From positions 1-40,305 of the forward strand of contig CALLQC010000025.1 in assembly GCA_938015255.1 (NCBI GenBank): DNA of 40,305 bases, given 5' to 3'. Shown in pieces: positions 9,532 through 16,767 of this stretch (position 1 is the stretch's first letter; every line of letters begins with the position of its first letter). The stretch comes from an uncultured Erythrobacter sp. Its GTDB lineage: Bacteria > Pseudomonadota > Alphaproteobacteria > Sphingomonadales > Sphingomonadaceae. A model generated the notes under the pieces. That model was not told where the DNA came from. It saw nothing but the letters and a program-made list of their open reading frames with translations, and ran no database searches. Made by a program: the position numbers and the translations under genes.

Positions 9532-9699
9532 ATGACTTCTGATTCTAAGAACGAGGTGGCGACTGCCGCCGCAAGTGGACTAGGACATCCTACTTACAAG
9601 GCTTGGGCTTCGAACGGCGATGCGGTTTTACCGGCACCGTCTTCGGCCCAGGCTTTTTCGTTGGGCGAACCCTACGTGTCACTTTACGACAAGCCATAA
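9532..9699 (+). CDS. Possible small protein of 55 residues
   Basis: An ATG preceded closely by GAAGGAA opens a frame of 55 codons ending at TAA 9697-9699. The product starts MTSDSKNEVATAAASG and ends in SLYDKP; I recognise no family. It is the only plausible coding frame in the 423-base gap between purD and the cytochrome-like gene. The spacing between AAGGA and ATG is shorter than ideal and codon use does not clearly argue either way. It could be a genuine small gene, a gene remnant or chance. Confidence 0.25.
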   Translation: MTSDSKNEVATAAASGLGHPTYKAWASNGDAVLPAPSSAQAFSLGEPYVSLYDKP

Positions 9700-9908
9700 C
9701 GACCTCCTTATTCTGTGTGAGGTTGAAGCCCCACGCTCTGAAGTGCACCATTGCACTCCTTGCTTCCGAGCACCTTGGTCACTCAGATCAGAATAAAGCG
9801 GCAGTCGCCGACCTGAATAACTCCAAAAAACTCAGTGATTCGCGACCCCCACTCATCGGTTTGTCCACATCTGACAATTAGCTCAGCATTAGCTATGCGT
9901 TCCTCTAT
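9700..9908. other. Intergenic stretch without a supported gene
   Basis: Together with the preceding 200 bases this is the largest gene-poor interval in the window. It is lower in GC than its neighbours. Frames through it (for example 9603-9881 on the plus strand) give products with no family resemblance and unusual residue composition. I see no tRNA cloverleaf, no terminal inverted repeats and no transposase fragment. Confidence 0.5.
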
Positions 9909-10345
9909 TTGATCCCGATCAATGCAACTCAGCAATGTTCATGCTCCATTACGAGAACGACCAAAGCCCCGCCCCTCACTGTTACGGCGTCCGCCCTCGT
10001 TGCAAGCCTTGCTCTTGCAGCCTGCCAGACCACCGCCAGCGCTCCCGCAGCCTCGCGGCCGCTCGCCGTCGGTGAGACTGATCCCGGCCCGCCTGCCTTT
10101 GTCGAGGCGGTGTGCGGGGATTGCCATGCGGTCGAGCCGCCGTTTCTCTCGCCCAATCCGGCCGCGCCCACTTTCGAGGCGATAGCCAATACGCGCGGCG
10201 TCACGCGCGCGAGCCTTGAGACATGGCTCGGCGATGCGCACAATTACCGGACGAGATGGAATTCGATCTCGAGGAGAATTGGGTCCAGCTGACCGCCGAT
10301 TACATCGTCACGCTGCGCAGCGAGGACGACACGCCTGATCCATAG
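9909..10345 (+). pseudogene. Cytochrome c-like lipoprotein gene with a frameshift
   Basis: The first frame (9909 to about 10248) has a lipobox LAAC, then a heme-binding CGDCH motif and the TFEAIANTRGVT region of small class I cytochromes c, ending at GDAHNY. The continuation is found one frame over: from about 10249 to the TAG at 10343-10345 the other frame reads PDEMEFDLEENW, then ADYIVTLRSEDD. This is the expected C-terminal helix, with a methionine that could be the distal heme ligand. One missing C in TACCGG at 10245-10250 explains the break. As given, the first frame ends at 10292 with an unrelated tail. The ATG at 9909 gives an over-long leader, so the true start is also uncertain. It may be a recent pseudogene or a sequencing error. 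Confidence 0.7.
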
Positions 10346-10480
10346 GATTTTCCTACATGCGACGCGGGCACTACACAGCTCGCGGCTCTTTGAAATTCTG
10401 GAATCACACGCGAAGCTGTCCGCCAGCTTCACTGATCAACGGCGGCTCGGAAAGATCGAACTTTTGCCCCCATGGACCGT

Positions 10481-10505
10481 GTTCCATGTGTTCCATGTGT
10501 TCCAT
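10481..10505. repeat. Tandem 9-bp repeat, almost three copies
   Basis: The unit GTTCCATGT occurs at 10481-10489 and 10490-10498 and again, partially, from 10499. On the minus strand it reads as repeated ATGGAACAC. It lies downstream of the leftward kinase gene, in a 192-base gap between the broken cytochrome gene and the kinase stop in which I see no gene. Confidence 0.8.
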
Positions 10506-10537
10506 CGTGTAGGAATAGAGTGGGTTCCAATCCGCCT

Positions 10538-11548
10538 CTATCCCAGCTTCTCGCCCATCAGCGCCTGCATATCCGTTTCCGGACGCGGGCCGTAATGGCT
10601 GATGACCTCGGCCGCCGCGACCGCGCCGCGCTTGAGACACCGCTCCAGCGGTTCGTCCTTCACAAAGCCGGACAGGAAGCCGGCGGCAAACTGGTCCCCC
10701 GCGCCGGTTGTGTCGACGACCGTCTCAACCGGCTCTGCAGCCACTTCAGCGCGCTCCCCGTGCGCAATCGCAACCGCGCCCGCAGGCCCTTTGGTCGCGA
10801 CCAGCACCGGCACCTTGCCTGCAATCGCAGCGATGCCCGCTTCGAAATCGCCTTCTCCGGTGAGCGTTGCAAGCTCGCTTTCATTGACGAACAGGATGTC
10901 GAGTACGCCGTCCTCGATCATGGCGCGGAAATCGTCGCCATGGCGATCGATCACGAAGCTTTCCGATGCGGTGAAGGCGACCTTGCGGCCATGCGCGCGG
11001 GCCACGTCAATCGCGCGGCGCATCGCCTTGCGCGGTTCTTCGGGATCCCACAAATACCCTTCGAGATAGAGGATCGCGCCGCTGGCGATCAGGTCTTCGT
11101 CCAGCGCGCTGGCGGGCAAGAACTGGCCCGCGCCAAGAAAGGTGTTCATCGTTCGCTCGCCATCGGGGGTGACGAAGATCAGGCAGCGACCCGTCGGCGG
11201 CTCTGCGTCCGATCCGTCAGTCGGCCGCATCGGCGTGTCGAAATCGATCCCTGCCGCGCGAATATCATGCGCGAACACCTCGCCGAACTGGTCTTTGGCG
11301 ACCTGCCCGATAAATGCGCATTGCGTGCCCAGTTGAGAAAGGCCCGCGAGCGTGTTGGCCGCTGACCCCCCGGATTTCTCGGTCGCCTGGCCCATCGCGG
11401 CATAGAGCGTGTCAGCACCAGCCGCATCAACCAGCGTCATCCCTCCCCGGTTAAGGCCGAGTTCGGCGATGGCCTCGTCATCACAAGAGGCGATAATGTC
11501 GACGATAGCGTTGCCGATGGCGATCACGTCGTAGCGTGGTTGGGTCAC
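10538..11548 (-). CDS. PfkB-family sugar/nucleoside kinase, probable adenosine kinase
   Basis: The protein has 336 residues. PfkB features are in order: YDVIAIGNAIVDI at the N-terminus, GGSAANTLAGL near residue 60, and the C-terminal signature DTTGAGDQFAAG at about 279-290 with catalytic Asp285. The overall pattern (AFIGQVAKDQFG, then GRCLIFVTPDGERTM and ILYLEGYLWD) is that of the group annotated as adenosine kinase in alphaproteobacteria. That group phosphorylates adenosine to AMP in purine salvage; specificity within PfkB cannot be fixed from motifs alone. Nearby purD gives a loose purine theme but is not in the same operon. It diverges from the EI24-like gene across 121 bases. Confidence 0.85.
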   Translation of the reverse strand: MTQPRYDVIAIGNAIVDIIASCDDEAIAELGLNRGGMTLVDAAGADTLYAAMGQATEKSGGSAANTLAGLSQLGTQCAFIGQVAKDQFGEVFAHDIRAAGIDFDTPMRPTDGSDAEPPTGRCLIFVTPDGERTMNTFLGAGQFLPASALDEDLIASGAILYLEGYLWDPEEPRKAMRRAIDVARAHGRKVAFTASESFVIDRHGDDFRAMIEDGVLDILFVNESELATLTGEGDFEAGIAAIAGKVPVLVATKGPAGAVAIAHGERAEVAAEPVETVVDTTGAGDQFAAGFLSGFVKDEPLERCLKRGAVAAAEVISHYGPRPETDMQALMGEKLG

Positions 11549-11669
11549 TGGATAGTCCTGTCTGCCTAGAGTTTGCGACCGCCTAGCGGTATGTGCGCGT
11601 CAGGCCAAGAGTGGATGATCGAGGCCCCGCGTTTGACTTGGAGCCCGCCGGGCCGCATCCCGTCATCCC

Positions 11670-12368
11670 ATGAAGGCTGTCCTCTCTTCCCTTGCCAAAG
11701 CGTTTGGCCAGTTGGCTGATCCTGCGATTGTCCGGGTGGCCACAAAGAGCATTGCAATCACGATAGCGCTATTCGTGATGATGGGAATTGCGCTCTATTA
11801 TGGTTTGGTCTGGGCGGGTTCAGCCTATGGCTGGTCCAGCGCGGGATGGGCCGAGGCAATCGCTGCTGTACTGCTTGCGATTATCGGTTTCTGGTTCCTG
11901 TTCCGCATTGTTGCGCTCGCAGTGCTCCAGTTCTTTGCCGACAAGATCGTGGCCGCGGTCGAGGCGCGGCATTACCCTGATCTTGCCGAGAAAGCGCAGC
12001 CCCTGCCGCTGCCGCAGGATCTTGCCAATTCTGTGCGCGGCATGGGGCGAGCGCTTGGCTTTAACCTCGCGGCCCTACCCTTTGCTCTTGTCTTGCTGTT
12101 CACCGCGATTGGGCCGGCTGTGATTTTTCTCGCGGTGAATGCTGTGCTGCTCGGCCGTGAACTGACCGATATGGCGTGGCTGAGGCACTGCGAGGGAGAG
12201 CGCCATGCGAGCCCTGTCCCGCGCAATGAGCGGATCCTGCTTGGCGGCGTGATAGCAACCATGATGCTGGTCCCGGTGCTGAATCTCGTCGCCCCGGTTG
12301 TAGGAGCGGCAGCGGGCACCCATCTCGCGCACCATGCGATGCAAAGGAATAGATCTGCAAATGCGTAA
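11670..12368 (+). CDS. EI24/CysZ-like membrane protein
   Basis: The protein has 232 residues with four or more membrane segments: near 28-50, 58-82, 130-155 and 190-215. The polar spacing and the ELTDMAWLRH segment followed by a late helix match the EI24 (CysZ-like) family. CysZ members transport sulfate, but many EI24 proteins are uncharacterised and no cysteine-pathway gene is adjacent, so no substrate is claimed. It overlaps the start of the next lipoprotein gene by eight bases, indicating co-translation. Confidence 0.75.
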   Translation: MKAVLSSLAKAFGQLADPAIVRVATKSIAITIALFVMMGIALYYGLVWAGSAYGWSSAGWAEAIAAVLLAIIGFWFLFRIVALAVLQFFADKIVAAVEARHYPDLAEKAQPLPLPQDLANSVRGMGRALGFNLAALPFALVLLFTAIGPAVIFLAVNAVLLGRELTDMAWLRHCEGERHASPVPRNERILLGGVIATMMLVPVLNLVAPVVGAAAGTHLAHHAMQRNRSANA

Positions 12369-12744
12369 AATGGCATTTGTGCCGGTGGTGTTCGGATTGA
12401 GCGCATGCGGCACGCCGCCCGCAACTTATTCTGCGCCCCCGCCTAGCCAACAGGCAGCCGTGGCACCTCAAGCATTGCTGCCACGGACCGATCGCGGTTT
12501 CGGCGGGATCATCGGACAGGATGCATCGAGCCTGAAGGCCATGCTCGGTCAGACACGCATCGATCTGACAGAAGGCGATGCCCGCAAATTGCAATTCGCC
12601 AGCGCCAGCTGTGTTCTCGACATCTATCTCTACCCCAGTCAGGCCCGCGGCGAGCCGCTTGCAAGCCATGTCGTCGCCCGCGCGCGATCCGGCGGGGCGC
12701 CGGTTGATGAAACCGCCTGTCTGAACGAAATCGCAGCCCGGTAG
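12361..12744 (+). CDS. Small predicted lipoprotein, unknown function
   Basis: The protein has 127 residues from the ATG at 12361, which overlaps the EI24 stop. A short signal peptide ends in the lipobox LSAC (cysteine about residue 16). A Pro/Ala/Gln-rich linker and a compact domain with two cysteines (in SASCVLDIYLYP and DETACLNEI) follow. No family is recognised. The two late cysteines may form a disulfide in the periplasm. It is probably co-expressed with the EI24-like protein. A second in-frame ATG three codons later is an alternative start. Confidence 0.72.
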   Translation: MRKMAFVPVVFGLSACGTPPATYSAPPPSQQAAVAPQALLPRTDRGFGGIIGQDASSLKAMLGQTRIDLTEGDARKLQFASASCVLDIYLYPSQARGEPLASHVVARARSGGAPVDETACLNEIAAR

Positions 12745-12816
12745 CGGCGCCGGTAACGCCCCCTTAAGCACATCTGTGTAAGACCCCTGCGCAAGATTAG
12801 AGGGGTTAGACGGGTT

Positions 12817-13785
12817 ATGACAACGCATTTCACCGAACTCGCAGCTCGCGCGGCAGAAGACGGCGTGATTTCCGCAGACGAATTGCTCGGCCTGCGCCGC
12901 CAGGGTTGGGGCGATGGCATCATCACGCGTGAAGAAGCCGAAGCGATCTTTGCCATCAACAACGTGGTCGATTCCGAAAATCAGGAATGGTGCGATTTCT
13001 TTGTCGAGGCGATTGGCGAATTCGTTCTCAGTGGCACCAAGCCGCGCCTGCAGTGCTCGCGCGACGAAGCCGAATGGCTGATCGCGCAGGTCGATCATGA
13101 CGGTGTTTTGGAAAGCTATGCCGAGCTAGAGGCGCTTGTTCGGATTGTCGAGCGCGCTGAAAATGTGCCGGACTTGCTGAAGAACTACCTGCTCGAACAG
13201 ATCGAGCGTGAAGTACTGAGCGGCACCGGGCCGACCCGGTGCGGCGGCGAGTTGTCGAGCACACATATCAGCGATGCCGAAGTACGCATCTTGCGCCGGG
13301 TGATTTTTTCAAGCGGCGGATACGGCCCGGCGGCGGTGACCCGTTTTGATGCAGAGCTGCTTTTCCGCCTGAAAGATGCAACGCTCGCTGATGACAACGT
13401 GCCTGCCTGGGGCGATCTGTTTGTCGATGCGATTGCCAACTATTTGCGCGGGTTTGCTCTGGACAATGCACAGCTCAGCCATGAGCGAAAAATGCAACTG
13501 GTCAACTTTCTCAAGAGCCCGAACAAAGGCCGGCTCGGCTTCTTTTTCGAGGTTATTCGCCAAGCAGGAAAATCCGAAAACTTCACGCGGAATCTTGATT
13601 GGGCCGCAAAACATATGAGCGGAACCGATGGACCGCAGAACGACTATGTCGCCGATGCCGAGGCCGGTCACGCTATCACGGACGAAGAGCAGAGCTGGCT
13701 CGATACCGCGCTGGATTCAGATGGGCAGATTGACGATCTGGAAGAGCGCCTGCTGCGCCACCTGGCAGAAGACGAAACTTTCTAG
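12817..13785 (+). CDS. Acidic protein with four internal helical repeats
   Basis: The protein has 322 residues, with no signal peptide or membrane segment. It is built from a repeated unit of about 55-60 residues at roughly 18-71, 81-134, 151-211 and, partially, 287-322. Each unit opens with IS/SxxE plus a helix, has a short acidic or glycine loop (GWGDGIITREEAE, DHDGVLESYAE, DSDGQIDDLEE) and closes with a helix such as WCDFFVEAI or WGDLFVDAI. The loops resemble degenerate EF-hands, as in TerB-like or calcium-binding helical proteins, but I cannot name the family. It is probably a cytoplasmic binding or scaffold protein. Its stop shares the palindrome CTAG with the stop of the opposing gene. 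Confidence 0.75.
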   Translation: MTTHFTELAARAAEDGVISADELLGLRRQGWGDGIITREEAEAIFAINNVVDSENQEWCDFFVEAIGEFVLSGTKPRLQCSRDEAEWLIAQVDHDGVLESYAELEALVRIVERAENVPDLLKNYLLEQIEREVLSGTGPTRCGGELSSTHISDAEVRILRRVIFSSGGYGPAAVTRFDAELLFRLKDATLADDNVPAWGDLFVDAIANYLRGFALDNAQLSHERKMQLVNFLKSPNKGRLGFFFEVIRQAGKSENFTRNLDWAAKHMSGTDGPQNDYVADAEAGHAITDEEQSWLDTALDSDGQIDDLEERLLRHLAEDETF

Positions 13786-14204
13786 TTCTCGAAATCGAGC
13801 GGGGCCTGCGCGCCGCCCTGTTTCGGCAGCGGGCCTTTTGGAGGGATAGCCGGAACCGCAAGACCGGCCTCTGGCGGCTTGCGCCTAGGGTTGCCAAGGC
13901 CTTTGCCGCGCAATGTATCACGCAATTTGCGTAAGTGGACGATCGCGGCCTTCAGCTCAATCCGCTTTTCGACCTTGGATGTGCGCTCCATCCGCGCCGT
14001 GATTTTGGCCATTTCACGGTCGATCTGCGATATCATTCGCAAAGCATAGTCCGCCTCACTGCGCTGCACCCGCGTGAGTTTAGCGTTATATTTTTCGCGA
14101 AAAAGGCGTTCGCGTTCCAAGGCGCGCTGCGCCAAAATACGCTTGCGCTCACCTGCGCCGCGCATGATCTCTTCATAGCGTTTTGTGTAATCGCGCTCTG
14201 CCAT
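13782..14204 (-). CDS. Basic coiled-coil protein, unknown function
   Basis: The protein has 140 residues. From about 5 to 100 it is a continuous, highly charged helix rich in Arg, Lys and Glu with coiled-coil heptads. A Pro/Gly-rich tail ends in APLDFEN. No cysteine, signal peptide or catalytic motif is present. The composition suggests a nucleic-acid- or membrane-surface-binding structural protein, but this is only inference. It is convergent with the repeat protein, with a four-base overlap. It lies downstream of the SUF operon on the same strand, separated by 70 bases. Confidence 0.65.
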   Translation of the reverse strand: MAERDYTKRYEEIMRGAGERKRILAQRALERERLFREKYNAKLTRVQRSEADYALRMISQIDREMAKITARMERTSKVEKRIELKAAIVHLRKLRDTLRGKGLGNPRRKPPEAGLAVPAIPPKGPLPKQGGAQAPLDFEN

Positions 14205-14274
14205 GGTTGGTGCATTAGCACACTAACACACACTTCGCCAGTCACGCTCTATTGTATGCGGAAAGCCCGCACGA

Positions 14275-14631
14275 TCAGACCATGAAGCTTTCGCCGCATC
14301 CACACGCGCCTTTCGCATTGGGATTTTCGAATACGAAGCCTGCTGTGAAATCATCCTCGCGCCAGTCCATGGTCGAACCGACCAGATACAAAACACTCGC
14401 CCCATCGATGTAGAATGTGCCGCCCGGAGTTTCGATCTTCTCGTCGAACTTGGCTTCTTCGGTCACATAGTCGACCGAATAGGCCAGGCCCGAACAGCCG
14501 CGGCGGGGGGTCGATAGCTTGACCCCGATCGCATCATCGGGCGCTTGGCTCATCAGATATGCGATGCGGTCTTCCGCGCCTTTGGTCAGGATAACGGCTG
14601 CAGGTCGCTGTCTGGTTTTGGTGTCGCTCAT
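14275..14631 (-). CDS. A-type iron-sulfur carrier (SufA/IscA/ErpA-like)
   Basis: The protein has 118 residues, the HesB/IscA fold size. The three conserved cysteines are present: Cys46 in RRGCSGLAY, and Cys110 and Cys112 in ACGCGESF. A-type carriers hold a [2Fe-2S] or [4Fe-4S] cluster and pass it from the SufBCD scaffold to apo-proteins in the cytoplasm. The start is the ATG at 14629-14631, overlapping the SufT-like stop as TGATG; a GTG one codon earlier is possible. It is the last gene of the ten-gene SUF operon. Whether it should be called sufA, iscA or erpA cannot be decided from the sequence; its place argues for SufA function. Confidence 0.92.
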   Translation of the reverse strand: MSDTKTRQRPAAVILTKGAEDRIAYLMSQAPDDAIGVKLSTPRRGCSGLAYSVDYVTEEAKFDEKIETPGGTFYIDGASVLYLVGSTMDWREDDFTAGFVFENPNAKGACGCGESFMV

Positions 14632-15125
14632 CACAGCATCCCCAGTTCGAGGCGCGCTTCATCGCTCATCTTTTCTGGCGACCATGGCGGATCCCAGACC
14701 AGATTGACCTCAGCATCACGAATGCCGGGCACCGAAGCCGCGCGCAGCTCCACTTCTCCCGGCATGGTTTCAGCGACAGGACAATGCGGTGTTGTCAGCG
14801 TCATGGTTATGGTTGCGTCAGCTTCATCATCGACCTCGACGCCGTAAATCAGCCCAAGGTCGTAAATGTTGACCGGAATTTCCGGATCGTAAATTTCCTT
14901 GAGCGCATCGACGACAGCTGTCTGAAGCTCGCCGCCAGCTCCGCCCGCCGGCCCCTCTGCAGGCTTCTGGTGCAGGAAGCCTTCGAGATAATCCCGCTCA
15001 CGCGGAGAGGCTGCGGCGTCGGGATCGACAGCATCTTCTACCCGCGCGCGCGGCGGCTTGACCACATCGTCATTCGGAGCAGGGGCTGCGACAAATTCGC
15101 GTTCGTCTTGTGGCTTGTTCATCAT
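14631..15125 (-). CDS. DUF59/MIP18-family SUF maturation protein (SufT-like)
   Basis: The protein has 164 residues. A disordered, acidic, Ala/Pro-rich N-terminal half (to about 65) precedes a DUF59 domain. The domain shows DPEIPVNIYDLGLIY and the conserved cysteine motif TTPHCPVAE. The VWDPPWSPEKMSDEARLELGM ending is typical of SufT/PaaD-like proteins. In other bacteria SufT supports Fe-S cluster maturation. The start overlaps the sufS stop (ATGA), and the stop overlaps the carrier start by one base, so translation is coupled. Confidence 0.9.
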   Translation of the reverse strand: MMNKPQDEREFVAAPAPNDDVVKPPRARVEDAVDPDAAASPRERDYLEGFLHQKPAEGPAGGAGGELQTAVVDALKEIYDPEIPVNIYDLGLIYGVEVDDEADATITMTLTTPHCPVAETMPGEVELRAASVPGIRDAEVNLVWDPPWSPEKMSDEARLELGML

Positions 15126-16354
15126 GCTTTCCCAAAAATCCGGCGCGTGCGGGTGATACCTTCGAGCAGCGCATCGACATCGTCTTGTGTGGAATACAGG
15201 CCAAAACTGGCCCGTGCGGTCGCCGGAACACCCAGGTTATCCATCAATGGCTGTGCGCAGTGGTGGCCCGCTCGAATTGCGACATTGCTCTCATCGAGAA
15301 TGGTGCCGAGATCATGCGGGTGGATGCCGTCGATCGCAAAGCTGACAATGCCAGCGCTATCGGCCGGGCCGAACAGCGTGACGTCGTTCATTGCGCCAAG
15401 CTCTCGGCGCAGCCGTTTGACCAACGCGGTTTCATGGTCGTGCAGTTTGGCCAGATCAACAGCGATTACATAGTCTGCGGCGGCAGCAAATGCGATCGCT
15501 TCGGCAATGGCAGGTGTGCCTGCCTCGAACCGCTGCGGGGCCGGCGCGAAAGTGGTTTTTTTGAAGGTGACACGGTCGATCATCGACCCGCCGCCTTCCC
15601 AAGCGGGCATGGATTCGAGAATATCCGCCTTTGCCCAAAGCGCCCCGATCCCTGTTGGCCCATAGAGCTTGTGCGCGCTGAAAACATAGAAATCGCAGCC
15701 CAGCTCCGCCATATCAACCGGCATATGCGGTGCGGACTGGCAGCCATCGAGCAGCAGTTTTGCGCCGACATTATGCGCCAGCTGCGCCGCGCGCGGTGCA
15801 TCAAGCACACTGCCCAAGACATTGGAGACATGGCCGAATGCTACCAGTTTGTGCTGCTCGGTAAGCATCGCTTCGGCAGCATCGAGGTCGATGCAGTGAT
15901 CCACGGTGAGCGGACAAACATCAATCTGCGCACCGGTTTGATCGGCGATCATCTGCCAGGGCACGATATTTGAGTGATGCTCCAGCTGAGAGAGCATTAT
16001 GCGGTCGCCAGGCCCAAGATTGGCCTTGCCCCAGCTGTTTGCCACCAGATTGATCGCTTCCGTCGCACCGCGGGTGAAAACGATCTCGGTTTCGTGTCCC
16101 CCCAGAAACGTTGCGATCCGGCGACGGGCATTTTCGTAGGCGAGCGTCATATCGGCCGAGCGCGAATAAACCCCGCGATGGACCGTCGCGTAATCCTCTC
16201 CGAGTGCGCGCGCCATCGCCCCGATCACTGCACGCGGCTTTTGTGCCGTCGCCGCAGTATCGAGATAATGCCAGCGGCTTCCTTCTCCGGTCACAAGTCC
16301 GGGAAAATCAGCTGCGTGCTCGAAAGCTTCAGGATGGGCGAGCGTCAGGGACAT
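15122..16354 (-). CDS. sufS: Cysteine desulfurase
   Basis: The protein has 410 residues. The PLP lysine is Lys229 in SAHKLYGPTG, and the persulfide cysteine is Cys366 in RAGHHCAQP, as in group II (SufS/CsdA) desulfurases. The enzyme takes sulfur from cysteine to build Fe-S clusters. No sufE follows it in this operon; SufE or SufU may be encoded elsewhere. The start is the ATG at 16352-16354. An in-frame codon at 16369 would overlap the upstream gene far more and adds only five non-conserved residues. The chosen ATG overlaps the preceding gene by ten bases. Confidence 0.95.
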   Translation of the reverse strand: MSLTLAHPEAFEHAADFPGLVTGEGSRWHYLDTAATAQKPRAVIGAMARALGEDYATVHRGVYSRSADMTLAYENARRRIATFLGGHETEIVFTRGATEAINLVANSWGKANLGPGDRIMLSQLEHHSNIVPWQMIADQTGAQIDVCPLTVDHCIDLDAAEAMLTEQHKLVAFGHVSNVLGSVLDAPRAAQLAHNVGAKLLLDGCQSAPHMPVDMAELGCDFYVFSAHKLYGPTGIGALWAKADILESMPAWEGGGSMIDRVTFKKTTFAPAPQRFEAGTPAIAEAIAFAAAADYVIAVDLAKLHDHETALVKRLRRELGAMNDVTLFGPADSAGIVSFAIDGIHPHDLGTILDESNVAIRAGHHCAQPLMDNLGVPATARASFGLYSTQDDVDALLEGITRTRRIFGKA

Positions 16355-16767
16355 ACGTCCTTCGTCCATTTACCGGCGTTTTCGCCGCGGCGGCATTTGC
16401 GCCGCATGCCGGCCTCCACAGCTTCCCAGCTGCCCCGGCTGGCGCGCAGTCCAAAGCGCATCTGCACTCCGCCGACCGAATCGTCCCTGATCCCATCAAC
16501 CGTGACCAGAACCACTCGCATGTTGCTGTCTGCGTCGTGGTCCAGATCTTCAAAGTCGGCGTCATATTTTCTGAAACCGAAATCTTTGAGATAAAACTCG
16601 GCGACATCGCGTGGTTTGTCATAAGCGATGTCGTATCGCTGCATCGGGGAGAATTCGCTCGCAGGCGGAGCCACCGTAGCTTCCCCGCTGCCCGCTGAAA
16701 GCGCGGTCGATCCACCGGCAAGAAGCGCGGCGACCGGCAAGGCGGCAAACAGAGCATTCTTCATCAT
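16345..16767 (-). CDS. Exported protein of unknown function within the suf operon (gene between sufD and sufS)
   Basis: The protein has about 140 residues. It begins with a cleavable-looking signal peptide (MKNALFAALPVAALLAGG, cleavage near ALSA), so the mature protein should be periplasmic. The mature part is acidic in the middle (YDADFEDLDHDAD). It ends in a basic segment with two cysteines (RRKC and DVCP) that could be disulfide-bonded. I recognise no family. GTG at 16770, ATG at 16767 and ATG at 16764 are all possible starts; GGGAGATT upstream best fits the middle one. It overlaps sufD by one base and sufS by ten, so it is translated with the Fe-S genes although its product leaves the cytoplasm. 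Confidence 0.75.
   Translation of the reverse strand: MMKNALFAALPVAALLAGGSTALSAGSGEATVAPPASEFSPMQRYDIAYDKPRDVAEFYLKDFGFRKYDADFEDLDHDADSNMRVVLVTVDGIRDDSVGGVQMRFGLRASRGSWEAVEAGMRRKCRRGENAGKWTKDVCP

Noticed and set aside
9603-9881. Open frame of 92 codons after purD
   Set aside because: No ribosome binding site, unusual residue composition and no family resemblance; it overlaps the more plausible 55-codon frame.
10404-10640. Minus-strand frame encoding a MEH-MEH-MEH stretch
   Set aside because: It largely overlaps the kinase gene in another frame, and the MEH run is just the DNA tandem repeat read as protein.
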